The position numbers and the translations under genes are program-made. Positions 20,149-28,592 of a stretch of 41,533 bases of DNA are shown here, piece by piece; the stretch's first letter is position 1; each line of letters starts with the position of its first letter. The notes beneath the pieces are model-generated. The model did no database searches, had not been told where the DNA came from, and saw nothing but the letters and a program-made list of their open reading frames with translations. Location of the stretch: the IMG/VR virus record IMGVR_UViG_3300031456_000011, positions 1-41,533 of that record; one strand, given 5' to 3'. The DNA is from a virus.

Positions 20149-21676
20149 GTTCGCCGAGGATCTGCACGAGCGGTACGGGCTGACGTGCCCTCCGCGCTGG
20201 GGAACGCCGCGGCATCCGGACCGGCCGTCGTTGGGACCGAAGCTGTGGAAGGTCATGGCCAAGCTCGGGGCCCCACCGATGCCGTGGCAGAAGTACGTGT
20301 CCGACGTCGCCTTGGAGATCGACCCGGACACCGGCCTGTTCGCGCACCGTGAGGTCGGGCTCAGCGTGTCCCGACAGCAGGGCAAGACCGAGCTGTGTCT
20401 TGGCGCCCAGGTGCACAGGTCGCTGGCATGGCCGCGGCAGAACATCGTGTACGCGGCGCAGACCCGGGGCATGGCCCGGCAGCGCTGGGAGGACGAGTTC
20501 TGGGAGAAGATCTCCGGCTCGGATCTGGCCCGGATGGCGCGCATCCGGAAGTCGAACGGCAACGAGGCGATCCTGTGGCCGAGCAAGCGCTCGAAGATGG
20601 GCATCACCGCGAACACCGAGAAGGCCGGCCACGGGCCGCCGCTCGACCTCGGTTTCATCGACGAGGCGTTCGCGCACGAGGACGACAGGTTGGAGCAGGC
20701 TTTCAGCCCGGCCATGCTGACCCGGACCATGGCGCAGCTGTGGTGGGCGTCCGCCGGCGGCACCACCAAGAGCGTATGGCTGAACAAGAAGCGCAAGGTG
20801 GGGCGCGAACTGATCGAGGCTCTGTTCGCCGCGCTCGCCCAGGACTTGGGCGCTCTCCGTCCCGCGACCGCGTACTTCGAGTGGTACGCGCCGGAGGACA
20901 TGCCGCGAGACGATCCGGCGACGTGGCGGGCGACACTGCCCGCGCTGGGCTACACCGTCACCGAGGCAGTCATCCGCGCCGAGCTGGAGAAGATGGCCGA
21001 TGACCCCAGCGCGTTCGACCGGGCGTACCTGAACCGCACGCGGAAGCCGGCCCCGCCGTCCGACCCGAACGTGCCAAAGGCGGCATGGCCCGGGCTGGTC
21101 GACGCGGACAGCAAGGCGAACTCGGACGTGGCGTTCGCCATCGACGTGTCGCAGGACAGGAAGCGGGCGGCGATCGCTGCGGCCTGCCGCCGCCCGGACG
21201 GCAAGGTGCACCTGGAGGTCGTGGCGTACCGGCCCGGTACGGACTGGGTGGTGCCCGCCATGGTGAAGCTGCACGGGCTTTGGAAGCCAGTGGCCGTAGC
21301 GGTCGCCGCATCGGGGGCACCGGCCAGTTCACTCATCGACGACCTGGTGGCCGCAGGCATCGACGTGCCCAAGGACAAGGAACAGCCGGAGCGCGGCGAC
21401 CTGGCCATAATGCGCAGCGGCGACATCATCGAGGCGTGCGGGCAGATGGCCGACGCCATGAACCAGGGCACGGCCCGGCACATCGACCAGGTGCCGCTGA
21501 CCGCTGCCGTGAACGGCGCCCGGACACGGCGCAACGGTGACGCCTGGACGCTGGACAGAACCAGCTCGCTGACCGAGGTCAGTCCCTTCGCCGCGGCGAC
21601 GTTCGCCCGCTGGGCACTGGTGATCCGGGGCCCGCACGTACTGGACGACTACGACCCACTCGATTCGATCTACTGA
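20111..21676 (+). CDS. terL: Terminase large subunit
   Basis: 521-aa DNA packaging motor and nuclease. The ATPase part has a degenerate Walker A VSRQQGKTE (about 85-93), the adenine-binding region before it (PWQKYVSDVALEI), Walker B LGFIDEAFAH (about 180-188) with catalytic Glu, and a coupling stretch WWASAGGTTKS. The RNase H-like nuclease starts with FAIDVSQDRKR (about 341-351, first catalytic Asp) and continues through PASSLIDDLVAAGIDV to a late acidic segment. Length and motifs fit HK97-like Terminase_1/Terminase_3 proteins. It opens the head operon and overlaps terS. Confidence 0.92.
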   Translation: MTTNSETWAPPTEFAEDLHERYGLTCPPRWGTPRHPDRPSLGPKLWKVMAKLGAPPMPWQKYVSDVALEIDPDTGLFAHREVGLSVSRQQGKTELCLGAQVHRSLAWPRQNIVYAAQTRGMARQRWEDEFWEKISGSDLARMARIRKSNGNEAILWPSKRSKMGITANTEKAGHGPPLDLGFIDEAFAHEDDRLEQAFSPAMLTRTMAQLWWASAGGTTKSVWLNKKRKVGRELIEALFAALAQDLGALRPATAYFEWYAPEDMPRDDPATWRATLPALGYTVTEAVIRAELEKMADDPSAFDRAYLNRTRKPAPPSDPNVPKAAWPGLVDADSKANSDVAFAIDVSQDRKRAAIAAACRRPDGKVHLEVVAYRPGTDWVVPAMVKLHGLWKPVAVAVAASGAPASSLIDDLVAAGIDVPKDKEQPERGDLAIMRSGDIIEACGQMADAMNQGTARHIDQVPLTAAVNGARTRRNGDAWTLDRTSSLTEVSPFAAATFARWALVIRGPHVLDDYDPLDSIY

Positions 21677-21687
21677 AGGGGGGCGTA

Positions 21688-21864
21688 GTGCGCGAGCGGA
21701 TGACGACCGCGCTCGACACCGTCGGCCTGCTGCTCGTGGCGGCCGGGGCGGGCGCAGGGGTGTATCGGTGGCTGGGGTGGGCGGCGATGGCCGCCAGCGG
21801 CGCCGTGGTCCTCGCTGGTTCCTGGCTGGCTGCGGGGGCCGGCAGGAAGGGCGGTAAGACGTGA
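21688..21864 (+). CDS. Small two-helix membrane protein between terminase and portal
   Basis: 58-aa protein from GTG 21688 (GGGGGGCGTA upstream), ending at TGA 21862-21864. The sequence TTALDTVGLLLVAAGAGAGVYRWLG and WAAMAASGAVVLAGSWLAAGAG gives two hydrophobic helices, with basic ends (MRERM, RKGGKT). Small membrane proteins in this exact slot recur in Streptomyces siphophages; their job is unknown. The 4-bp overlap with the portal gene supports it. Confidence 0.65.
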   Translation: MRERMTTALDTVGLLLVAAGAGAGVYRWLGWAAMAASGAVVLAGSWLAAGAGRKGGKT

Positions 21865-23039
21865 GTCTCTTCCGACGCCGCGACTACGCGGGGCAGACCG
21901 CCGACCAGATGATCCCGCCGCGGCCTGGCATGGGCGGCGGGTCCCCGGTGGTCACGAACGAGACGGCGCTGAGGCACAGCGCGGTGTGGGCGTGCCTGCG
22001 GCTGCGCGCGAACCTCATCAGCACCATGCCCGTGGACCTGTTCCGCAAGGTGGAGGGGATCCAGGTCGAGGTGCCCAAGCCGACCGTGCTGATCACCCCC
22101 GGTGGGGACAAGGTCAAGATGCCGGAGTGGATGTACTCCAGTCAGTTCGACCTCGACCGGGCGGGCAACACGGTGGGGCTGATCACCGCCAGGGACGGGC
22201 TGAACCTGCCGGCGCGCATCGAGCTGGTGCCGAGCAGCGACGTCACGGTCCGGATGCGCAAGGGCAAGCTGACCTACCGCATCGCAGGCACCACCTACCA
22301 GCCCGACGAGGTCTGGCACGAGAAGCAATACACGGTCCCGGGCCTGCCGGTCGGCCTGTCGCCGGTGGCGTACGCCGCGTGGTCGATCAGCGAGTACCTG
22401 TCCATCCAGCAGTTCGCGATGGACTGGTTCCGCAACGGTGCGGTGCCCAGTGCCCACCTGAAGAACACCGCGAAGACGATCACGCCGTCGGTGGCCGACG
22501 AGACGAAGCAGCGCTTCAAGGCGGCCGTCCAGGGCCGGGACCTGTTCGTCACCGGCAACGACTGGGACTACGAGATGATCCAGGCCGAGCAGGCGGGCGC
22601 TGACTGGATCGCCGCGAAGCAGTTCGGCATCGGTGACATCGCCCGGTTCTTCGACTGCCCGTCCGACCTGATCGATGCGTCGGTGTCCGGCAGCTCGGTC
22701 ACCTACGCGAACATGACGCAGAGGAACTTGCAGTTCCTGGTGATGTCCCTGGGCCCGGCCGTGTCACGTCGCGAGGACGCGCTCTCTGATCTCTCCTCGC
22801 GTCCGCGGTTCGTGAAGCTGAACCGCAACTCGCTGCTGTCGATGGACCCGCAGACTCAGGCCAGCGTGATCAGCACGCGCATCACCTCGCGGACGCTGGC
22901 GCCGTCCGAGGCCCGCGCCCTGTACGACCTGCCCCCGTTCACCGAGCAGCAGAAGGCCGAGTTCGACCGGCTGTTCGGCAAGGGCACCACTCCGACGCCC
23001 ACCACCGCGACCCCGCAAGCAGGAGGAGCACCCTCATGA
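21861..23039 (+). CDS. Phage portal protein (HK97 family)
   Basis: 392-aa protein from GTG 21861. Twelve copies form the ring at the capsid vertex through which DNA passes. The family is shown by NETALRHSAVWACLRLRANLISTMPVDLF (start of the wing domain), the VPSSDVTVRM...KLTYRI strand region, EVWHEKQY, the stem region LSIQQFAMDWFRNGAVPSAHL and the FGIGDIARFFDCPSDLI helix typical of HK97-type portals. The Pro/Thr-rich end (TTPTPTTATPQAGG) is disordered. It is coupled by overlap to both neighbours. Confidence 0.92.
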   Translation: MSLFRRRDYAGQTADQMIPPRPGMGGGSPVVTNETALRHSAVWACLRLRANLISTMPVDLFRKVEGIQVEVPKPTVLITPGGDKVKMPEWMYSSQFDLDRAGNTVGLITARDGLNLPARIELVPSSDVTVRMRKGKLTYRIAGTTYQPDEVWHEKQYTVPGLPVGLSPVAYAAWSISEYLSIQQFAMDWFRNGAVPSAHLKNTAKTITPSVADETKQRFKAAVQGRDLFVTGNDWDYEMIQAEQAGADWIAAKQFGIGDIARFFDCPSDLIDASVSGSSVTYANMTQRNLQFLVMSLGPAVSRREDALSDLSSRPRFVKLNRNSLLSMDPQTQASVISTRITSRTLAPSEARALYDLPPFTEQQKAEFDRLFGKGTTPTPTTATPQAGGAPS

Positions 23040-23842
23040 CCGACATGGCGACCCTGCGGCAGCAGGCTGCCCAGTCCCGCGCCGGCGCGGCGGGCTCGAC
23101 CTCGATGGCCGTCCCCCGCGACCGGCCCGAAAGCCCGGAGATCCGGTTCACCTCGCAGCTGCGTGCGAAGAAGGTCACGCGCGACGACGGCATGGACTGG
23201 TACGAAGTCGAGGGCTACGCCTCGGCGTTCGAGCAGGGCTACGAGATGTGGGACATGTTCGGCCCTTACACGGAGGTCGTCTCCAAGGGGGCCGCGGACA
23301 AGACGTTGGGCGCCGACCCCGAGGTGGTGTTCCGCTTCAATCACGCGGGCACACCGATGGCCTCGACGCGCAACAGCCGCCTGGAACTGTGGGCGGACGA
23401 TCAGGGGCTTGGGCAGCGCGCGTTCCTGAATCCGAAGCGGTCGGACGTGCAGCTGCTCGTCCAGGCCATCGAGGACCAGGACGTGCGCGAGCAGTCGTTC
23501 ATGTTCCGCATCACCTCGGGTCAGTGGTCCCCGGACTACACCGAGTACCGCATCCAAGAGTTCGACCTTGAGCGCGGCGACGTCGGTCCCGTGACCTACG
23601 GCGCCAACCCGCACACGTCCATCGCGGCGCGCTCCGGCGAGTTCCTGGACCTCATCCCGAACCTGCCGGCGCTGCTCGCCCGCGAGGCGTACTCGCGGCT
23701 CGGCCAGCGCTCCGACCTGACCACCGCCCCCGTGCCCGCGCCGCAGACGCCGGCGTCCGCACGCGCGGCGGCCCCGACCGCCACCGGGCGGTCGATCTCC
23801 ATGCTCCGCACTCAGCTGCTCGTCGGCCTCGACGAGGACTGA
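23036..23842 (+). CDS. HK97-family prohead protease
   Basis: 268-aa maturation protease that cleaves the capsid protein delta domain. Residues about 40-175 hold the S78-like fold: YEVEGYASAFEQGYEMWDMFGPYTEVV, the His in FRFNHAGTPMAST (about H103) and the Ser in REQSFMFRIT (about S153), in the usual order, followed by DVGPVTYGANPHT. The N-terminal 30 residues and C-terminal 45 are Ala/Pro-rich and probably removed by self-cleavage. It overlaps the portal stop (CATGACC) and precedes the capsid gene after 137 bp. Confidence 0.9.
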   Translation: MTDMATLRQQAAQSRAGAAGSTSMAVPRDRPESPEIRFTSQLRAKKVTRDDGMDWYEVEGYASAFEQGYEMWDMFGPYTEVVSKGAADKTLGADPEVVFRFNHAGTPMASTRNSRLELWADDQGLGQRAFLNPKRSDVQLLVQAIEDQDVREQSFMFRITSGQWSPDYTEYRIQEFDLERGDVGPVTYGANPHTSIAARSGEFLDLIPNLPALLAREAYSRLGQRSDLTTAPVPAPQTPASARAAAPTATGRSISMLRTQLLVGLDED

Positions 23843-23979
23843 GCACCACCAGACACAGCGCGCTGTCCGGCAGACGCCCGGATGCGCAGCCCTGTGCCGC
23901 CCGGCAGATGACCCGGGTTGGGCCGTGGCCCCGCTGTTGCTGCACCCAACAACCCCATCTGTACGGAGGGAACACACCC

Positions 23980-25401
23980 ATGCCCGGAACCATCGACGAC
24001 CTCATCGCGAGCATCGAGGTCGAGCTGGAGGCCGCCCAGAAGCGGCTGAAGAAGTGCGGTGCCGAGGTTCAGCTGATCTTGGACAAGGCGCAGCAGGACG
24101 GCCGTTCCAACCTCTCGGCGGAGGAGGACACCCGCGTCGCCGAGCTGTTCGCCGCGCGCGACCAGGCCCGCACCGACATCACCGGCATCGAGAACAAGCT
24201 GGCGACCACGAACAAGCTGAAGGTCGAGGAGCAGGAGCGGGAGACGAAGCAGAAGGAGTTCCGCGACACGCAGACCCGCACGCCCTCCTACGACCAGGTC
24301 GTCCGCGTCGGACGCGAGGAGCGGACCTACCGTTCGGACCAGGACCCGTTCGGCAAGGGCTTCCTGATGGACGTCTCGCGCCAGTTCCTCTACCAGGACG
24401 TCGAGGCCTCCCACCGCCTCGCGCAGCACATGCGCGAAGAGCGGGTCGAGCGCGCCGAGTACATGCAGCGCGCCGTCGGCACCGGGGCGTTCGCGGGCCT
24501 GACGGTCCCGCAGTACCTGACCGACATGTACGCCCCGGCCACGGCGAACCTGCGGCCGTTCGCGGACGCCTGCAACCAGCACCCGCTGCCGGAGTCGGGC
24601 ATGTCGGTGAACATCTCCCGCATCACCACGCCGTCCAGCGCGGCGTTGCAGGCGTCGGAGAACGCGGCGGTCGCCGAGCAGGACATGGACGACACCCTGC
24701 TGACCGTCCCCGTGCAGACCGCAGCCGGCCAGCAGACCGTGTCCCGGCAGGCGATCGACCGCGGTACGGGCATCGAGGACGTCACGATGCAGGACCTGTT
24801 CAACCGGGTCGCCACCGTCCTCGACTCGACGCTGATCAACCAGGCCACCACCGGTCTGTCGGCGATCTCGCAGGCCGTCGCCTACACCGACGCCTCCCCG
24901 ACGGGTGCCGAGATGTACCCGAAGATCCTGGGGGCAGCCGCAGGCGTCGAGGCGAACCTGCTCGCGATGGGCCGACCGTCGCACGCGGTCATGCACTCGC
25001 GCCGCTGGTACTGGCTGTCGAGCCAGATGCAGAGCGTATGGCCGATGATCAACTGGACGAACCTCCCCGTTCAGGCCGCTGGCCAGGCCAACCCGGCCAG
25101 CTCCTACAACTCCGGCCCGCGCGGTGTGCTGCCGTGCGGCCTGGAGGTCATCGTCGACAACAACATCCCCACGGGCCTGGGCGGCGGCACGAACGAGGAC
25201 GAGCTGTACGTCGTCCCGCAGTCGGAGTGCCACCTGTGGGAGGACCCCAACGCGCCGATGTTCATCCGTGCCGAGCAGGCCAAGGCCGCGAGCCTGGGCG
25301 TGCTGCTGGTGGCGTACAGCTACTTCGCCTACACCTTCGGCCGGTACGCCAACGGCATGCAGAAGGTCGGCGGCACGGGGATGGCCCAGCCGACGTTCTG
25401 A
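23980..25401 (+). CDS. Major capsid protein (HK97 fold)
   Basis: 473-aa protein from ATG 23980 with ACGGAGGGAAC. The first about 110 residues are charged coiled coil (VELEAAQKRLKKCGAEVQLI, RVAELFAARDQARTDITGIENKLA), the scaffolding delta domain. The rest follows the HK97 capsid pattern: GTGAFAGLTVPQYLTDMYAPATANLRPFADAC, a VSRQAIDRGT backbone helix region, ASPTGAEMYPKILGAAAGVEANLLAMG, then the YVVPQSECHLWED P-domain end. Cleavage by the upstream protease is expected near the end of the coiled region. A 13-bp hairpin directly follows the stop. Confidence 0.92.
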   Translation: MPGTIDDLIASIEVELEAAQKRLKKCGAEVQLILDKAQQDGRSNLSAEEDTRVAELFAARDQARTDITGIENKLATTNKLKVEEQERETKQKEFRDTQTRTPSYDQVVRVGREERTYRSDQDPFGKGFLMDVSRQFLYQDVEASHRLAQHMREERVERAEYMQRAVGTGAFAGLTVPQYLTDMYAPATANLRPFADACNQHPLPESGMSVNISRITTPSSAALQASENAAVAEQDMDDTLLTVPVQTAAGQQTVSRQAIDRGTGIEDVTMQDLFNRVATVLDSTLINQATTGLSAISQAVAYTDASPTGAEMYPKILGAAAGVEANLLAMGRPSHAVMHSRRWYWLSSQMQSVWPMINWTNLPVQAAGQANPASSYNSGPRGVLPCGLEVIVDNNIPTGLGGGTNEDELYVVPQSECHLWEDPNAPMFIRAEQAKAASLGVLLVAYSYFAYTFGRYANGMQKVGGTGMAQPTF

Positions 25402-25407
25402 CCCCGT

Positions 25408-25437
25408 CCGGGCCCGGCAGACCGCTGCCGGGCCCGG
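25408..25437 (+). terminator. Perfect 13-bp hairpin after the capsid gene
   Basis: CCGGGCCCGGCAG (25408-25420), loop ACCG, CTGCCGGGCCCGG (25425-25437), starting 7 bp after the capsid stop. It probably stabilises or partly terminates the mRNA so that the capsid protein is made in excess over downstream head proteins. Confidence 0.65.
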
Positions 25438-25465
25438 CTCCGTCACGCACCGAAGGAGATGGGCC

Positions 25466-25816
25466 GTGGGGCTCAGGAACGTACAGGCCGATGTCGCACT
25501 GACCTCGTCGGCTCGCGCTGCCGGCACCTTCACGAGCGGTCCGGTCGCCGCGGCGGGCGGCGCCGCCGACGTGGTGCTGACCGTGCACTGCACGGCGACC
25601 AGCGGCACGCCGACGCTCGACGCCTCGCTGGAGGAGTCGGCGGACGGCAGCAGCTGGTCGGCGATCGTCGGCAGCGCCGTGACGCAGCTGACCGCGGCCG
25701 GCAACCGGGTCGCCTACGCGGCCGTCACGAAGAACTACGTCCGCGTCACGTCCACCGTCGCAGGCACCACGCCGAGCGTCACCTATCGGGCGTCCGTCTG
25801 GATCCGCCCCGAGTAG
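25466..25816 (+). CDS. Ig-like or decoration-type head protein (probable)
   Basis: 116-aa protein from GTG 25466 (GAAGGAGAT upstream). It is strand-rich with alternating small and Val/Thr residues (AADVVLTVHCTATSGTPTLDASLEESADGSSWSAIVG, YVRVTSTVAGTTPSVTYRASVWI): an immunoglobulin-like beta sandwich pattern. Its place directly behind the capsid gene suggests a capsid decoration or surface protein. I do not see a catalytic motif; the name is inferred from fold pattern and position. Confidence 0.55.
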   Translation: MGLRNVQADVALTSSARAAGTFTSGPVAAAGGAADVVLTVHCTATSGTPTLDASLEESADGSSWSAIVGSAVTQLTAAGNRVAYAAVTKNYVRVTSTVAGTTPSVTYRASVWIRPE

Positions 25817-25833
25817 CAGGAGGAACCGCAGTC

Positions 25834-26127
25834 ATGGCACGAGACGAGAACATGATCGCCGCGCTGAAGCGGGAACGCGCCGTATACGTCAGCCAGGGCG
25901 ACGACGACCGCGTCCGCCAGGTCGACGAGTCGCTCACGCACTACGGCTACGACGCCGAGCAGGACGGACCGCAGGAACGCACCACCGCGCCGCAGCAGAC
26001 CGCCGACGCCGGCAGCACGGGAGCAAAGTCGACGGCCAGGAAGCCGACCGCCAAGAAGACGGCCGAGGCCAAGCCTTCAGAGGCGACGCCCTCGACCGAG
26101 GCGCAGTCCACACCGCCGGCAGAGTGA
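25834..26127 (+). CDS. Hypothetical head-region protein with Lys/Ala-rich tail
   Basis: 97-aa protein from ATG 25834 (GCAGGAGGAAC upstream). Residues 1-40 are helical and charged (NMIAALKRERAVYVSQGDDDRVRQVDESLTHYGYD); the rest is a Lys/Ala/Thr/Glu-rich disordered tail (KSTARKPTAKKTAEAKPSEATP). Proteins of this build are often found between capsid and connector genes in Streptomyces and Mycobacterium phages. Function unknown. Confidence 0.5.
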   Translation: MARDENMIAALKRERAVYVSQGDDDRVRQVDESLTHYGYDAEQDGPQERTTAPQQTADAGSTGAKSTARKPTAKKTAEAKPSEATPSTEAQSTPPAE

Positions 26128-26133
26128 TGACCG

Positions 26134-26727
26134 GTGGCCCACGAGTACGGCGGCCTGGCCGCGCTGAAGGAGCGTCTGGGGATCGAGGCCGACGACGACA
26201 GCCGGGACGCCCCGTTGACCTCGGCACTGGCAGCCTCGTCGCGTGGCATCGACAAAGTGACCGGGAGGCGGTTCTGGCTGGACGACACCGCCAGCCCTCG
26301 TGTGTTCCGCCTCGTTGGCCGGGTCGTGTGCGAGGCCGACGGGGACCTGCTCCTGGTCGACGACATCGGCAACATCGACGACCTGCTCGTCGAGACCGGC
26401 AGCGGCTCGACATGGTCCCCGCTCACCGGTTACGAGACGCAGCCGGACAACGCGCTCGCCGACGGGAAGCCGATCACCGCGCTGCTCCGCCGGGGGAGCT
26501 GGGGCACCTACACCTCGCGCGTGCGCGTCACGACCCGGTGGGGTTACCCGGCTGAGCCAGAGGACATCACCGAGGCCTCCCTGATCCAGTCCTCCCGCCT
26601 GTACAAGCGCAAGGACTCACCCGAGGGCATCATCGGCTCGGCCGAGTGGGGCGTGCGCAACCTCTCCCGCCGGGACCCGGACGTGTGGGCGCTGATCGAG
26701 CCGTATTGCCTTCCCGGCTTCGGATAG
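26134..26727 (+). CDS. Head-tail connector / adaptor protein
   Basis: 197-aa protein from GTG 26134. The start (YGGLAALKERLGIEADDDSRDAPLTSALAASSRGIDKVTGRRFW, here as its first helices) is the typical helical opening of gp6/gp15-like head-to-tail connectors; the middle is strand-rich (VFRLVGRVVCEADGDLLLVDDI), and WGYPAEPEDITEASLIQSSRLYKRKDSPEG is the helix found near the end of that family. It forms a ring below the portal. Position after capsid genes supports this. Confidence 0.75.
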   Translation: MAHEYGGLAALKERLGIEADDDSRDAPLTSALAASSRGIDKVTGRRFWLDDTASPRVFRLVGRVVCEADGDLLLVDDIGNIDDLLVETGSGSTWSPLTGYETQPDNALADGKPITALLRRGSWGTYTSRVRVTTRWGYPAEPEDITEASLIQSSRLYKRKDSPEGIIGSAEWGVRNLSRRDPDVWALIEPYCLPGFG

Positions 26728-26735
26728 GGGGCGCT

Positions 26736-27185
26736 GTGCAGATCACACCCATCAAGGACGCGATCGCGGACGTTGCCCGGGCCATCGTCCTGCCGACCGG
26801 TGTCGGAAAGCTGACGAGCACCGGGTACGTACCCGACGCCGTGGTCGCTCCGTGCTTCTTCGTCGGCGAGGTCGAGGTCAACTACGACCAGACCATGGGC
26901 CGCGGCACGGACGAACTGCTCATCACCTGCCGCGTGCTGGCCGGCCGCGCGGATGACCGCTCCGCTCAGCGCATCCTCGACGGGATGCTGTCCGGCTCGG
27001 GCGCCGCCTCGCTGAAGGCGGCCTTCACGGCGGCCCGCGGCGCCCCGGGCGAACTCGCCCTGGGCGGCCTGGCCGACGACATCCACCTGCAACGCGTGCA
27101 GGGCTACCGCTGGTACGAGCACGCCGGTTACAGCTACGTCGGCGCCGAGCTGGCCGTCAGGGTCATCGGAGACGGGAGGACATGA
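26736..27185 (+). CDS. Tail terminator-like protein
   Basis: 149-aa protein from GTG 26736. It begins with an amphipathic helix (ITPIKDAIADVARAI), then a strand-turn pattern (VAPCFFVGEVEVNYDQTMGRGTDELLITCRVLAGR), a helix with DDRSAQRILDGMLSG, and ends in strands with YVGAELAVRVIG. That order matches tail terminator proteins, which cap the tail tube and join it to the head. Its position between connector and tail tube genes agrees. I rate this as likely but not certain. Confidence 0.6.
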   Translation: MQITPIKDAIADVARAIVLPTGVGKLTSTGYVPDAVVAPCFFVGEVEVNYDQTMGRGTDELLITCRVLAGRADDRSAQRILDGMLSGSGAASLKAAFTAARGAPGELALGGLADDIHLQRVQGYRWYEHAGYSYVGAELAVRVIGDGRT

Positions 27186-27382
27186 TGCGCATCCGCATCA
27201 CCCAACAGCAGCCCGAGGGCGCGGTACTCAACGACGAGCCATGGCCCGACGAGGGCGACGAGGTCGAGGTGCCGACCGCACAGGGCGCGCACCTGGTCGC
27301 GTCCGGTGTCGCCGAGGAAGTCGTCGACAAGCCCGCGCCGCGCGGCCGTAAGAGCCCCGCGAAGGGAGGCGACGATGCCTAA
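27185..27382 (+). CDS. Small acidic neck-region protein
   Basis: 65 aa from ATG 27185 (6 nt after GGAGG); ATG 27182 is adjacent and in the same frame but too close. Sequence MRIRITQQQPEGAVLNDEPWP, then a central EVPTAQGAHLVASGVAEEV and a basic end PRGRKSPAKGG. Short acidic proteins with a hydrophobic middle segment of this sort sit in the neck region of actinophages, function unknown. The end overlaps the next gene by 8 bp. Confidence 0.5.
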   Translation: MRIRITQQQPEGAVLNDEPWPDEGDEVEVPTAQGAHLVASGVAEEVVDKPAPRGRKSPAKGGDDA

Positions 27383-28115
27383 GACCGTGCTGACCAACGT
27401 GCGGTGCTTCGCCGTTGGCGTCGACCTCACCGGCAACTCCAACAAGATCGAGTTGTCCTCCGAGGTGGAAGCCAAGGAGACGACGAACTACGGCTCGCAG
27501 GCGTACAAGGAGTTCGTAGGCGGCATCGGCTCGGCGGAGATCGCAGGCGAAGGGCAGTGGGAGGCCCTCGACGTCACGAAGGTCGACGACGCGTCCTGGG
27601 CGCAGCTCGGCGGCGTCGGCCCGTGGTCCATCAGCGCCAACAGCGGTGCGGCCGTGGGTGACCTGGCCTACTTCACGCAGGCCCTGCGCTCGGACTACAA
27701 GCTGTTCGGCGAGGTTGGCGACGTCGCGCCGTGGACGGGCACCGCGAAGTCCGCGTGGCCGCTGGTGCGCGGCCAGTTCGCCCACCCGCCCGGCACCGCC
27801 CGTACTGCGACCGGCACCGGGACCGGGCTCAACCTCGGCGCCGTCGCCCTGAATAAGCGGATGTACGCCTCGCTGCACGTGCTGTCGGTGGCCGGCACCG
27901 CCACGCCGACCATCACCGGCCGTGTGGAGTCCTCCGTGGACAACACGTTCGCGAGCCCGACTACCCGCCTGACGTTCGCCGCGGCTACCGCGGTCGGCGG
28001 GCAGACCCTGCGTACCGCAGGCACGGCCATCACGGATGCGTGGTGGCGCGTGGCGTGGACGATCTCCGGCACTACGCCGTCGTTCCTGTTCGCCGCCGCG
28101 CTCGGCATCCAGTAG
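27375..28115 (+). CDS. Major tail (tube) protein, larger paralog
   Basis: 246-aa protein from ATG 27375 (GAAGGGAGGC upstream). Residues 1-75 carry the tube-protein pattern: VLTNVRCFAVGVDLTGNSNKIELSSEVEAKETTNYGSQAYKEFVGGIGSAEIA (shown to its end in parts). The rest adds a beta-rich region (TPTITGRVESSVDNTFASPTTRLTFAAATAV). The protein at 28182 shares the N-terminal motif and ring contacts, so the two are paralogs. It polymerises around the tape measure to form the tail tube. Confidence 0.75.
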   Translation: MPKTVLTNVRCFAVGVDLTGNSNKIELSSEVEAKETTNYGSQAYKEFVGGIGSAEIAGEGQWEALDVTKVDDASWAQLGGVGPWSISANSGAAVGDLAYFTQALRSDYKLFGEVGDVAPWTGTAKSAWPLVRGQFAHPPGTARTATGTGTGLNLGAVALNKRMYASLHVLSVAGTATPTITGRVESSVDNTFASPTTRLTFAAATAVGGQTLRTAGTAITDAWWRVAWTISGTTPSFLFAAALGIQ

Positions 28116-28136
28116 CCCCCGCTTCACCTCGTACCC

Positions 28137-28155
28137 GGCCCACCTCCGGGCCTTT
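28137..28155 (+). terminator. Small hairpin between the two tail-tube genes
   Basis: GGCCC (28137-28141), 6-nt loop, GGGCC (28148-28152), followed by TTTC. Short stem, but well placed in the 66-bp gap between paralogous tail genes; it may lower expression of the second one. Confidence 0.45.
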
Positions 28156-28181
28156 CGTCATGCCCTGAAAGGGGGCCCGCC

Positions 28182-28592
28182 GTGCCCAAGATGGTTCTGC
28201 TCGCCGAGTACCTGAGCATCAACGCCAACGTCCTGAACACCTTCACGAAGAAGGCCGAACTCACCGTCGAGGTCGAGGAGAAGGACGTCACCAACTACGC
28301 CAGCCTCGGCTGGAAGGAAGTCATCGGCGGTCTCAAGTCCGGTGAGCTGGGCTGTGAGTTCCTCCAGGACTTCGCCGCCTCGCAGCTGGACGCCATCATG
28401 TGGCCGCTGCTGGGCACGGTGGTGCCGTTCGAGGCGCGAGCCGACCAGGGCGCCGCGTCCACCTCCAACCCGAAGTACACCGGATCGATTCTGATCAACG
28501 GGTGGAACCCGATCACCGGGTCGGTCGGCGACGAGGCCACCGTGTCGATGAGCTTCCCGACGTCGGGGGCCGTGACCCGAGCGACGACCTGA
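28182..28592 (+). CDS. Major tail (tube) protein, smaller paralog
   Basis: 136-aa protein from GTG 28182. The start (MPKMVLLAEYLSINANVLNTF, KKAELTVEVEEKDVTNYASLGWKEVIGGLKSGEL) matches the upstream 246-aa protein: both have MPK, E-E-K-x-T-N-Y and WKE/YKE-VGG. The ending (VGDEATVSMSFPTSGAVTRATT) is typical for tail tube subunits. It is half the length of its neighbour and lacks the extra beta domain. Its stop overlaps the next start (TGATG). Confidence 0.75.
   Translation: MPKMVLLAEYLSINANVLNTFTKKAELTVEVEEKDVTNYASLGWKEVIGGLKSGELGCEFLQDFAASQLDAIMWPLLGTVVPFEARADQGAASTSNPKYTGSILINGWNPITGSVGDEATVSMSFPTSGAVTRATT

Noticed and set aside
19813-21274. Minus-strand frames opposite terminase (362 and 457 codons)
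   Set aside because: Antisense to clear terminase genes, no motifs.
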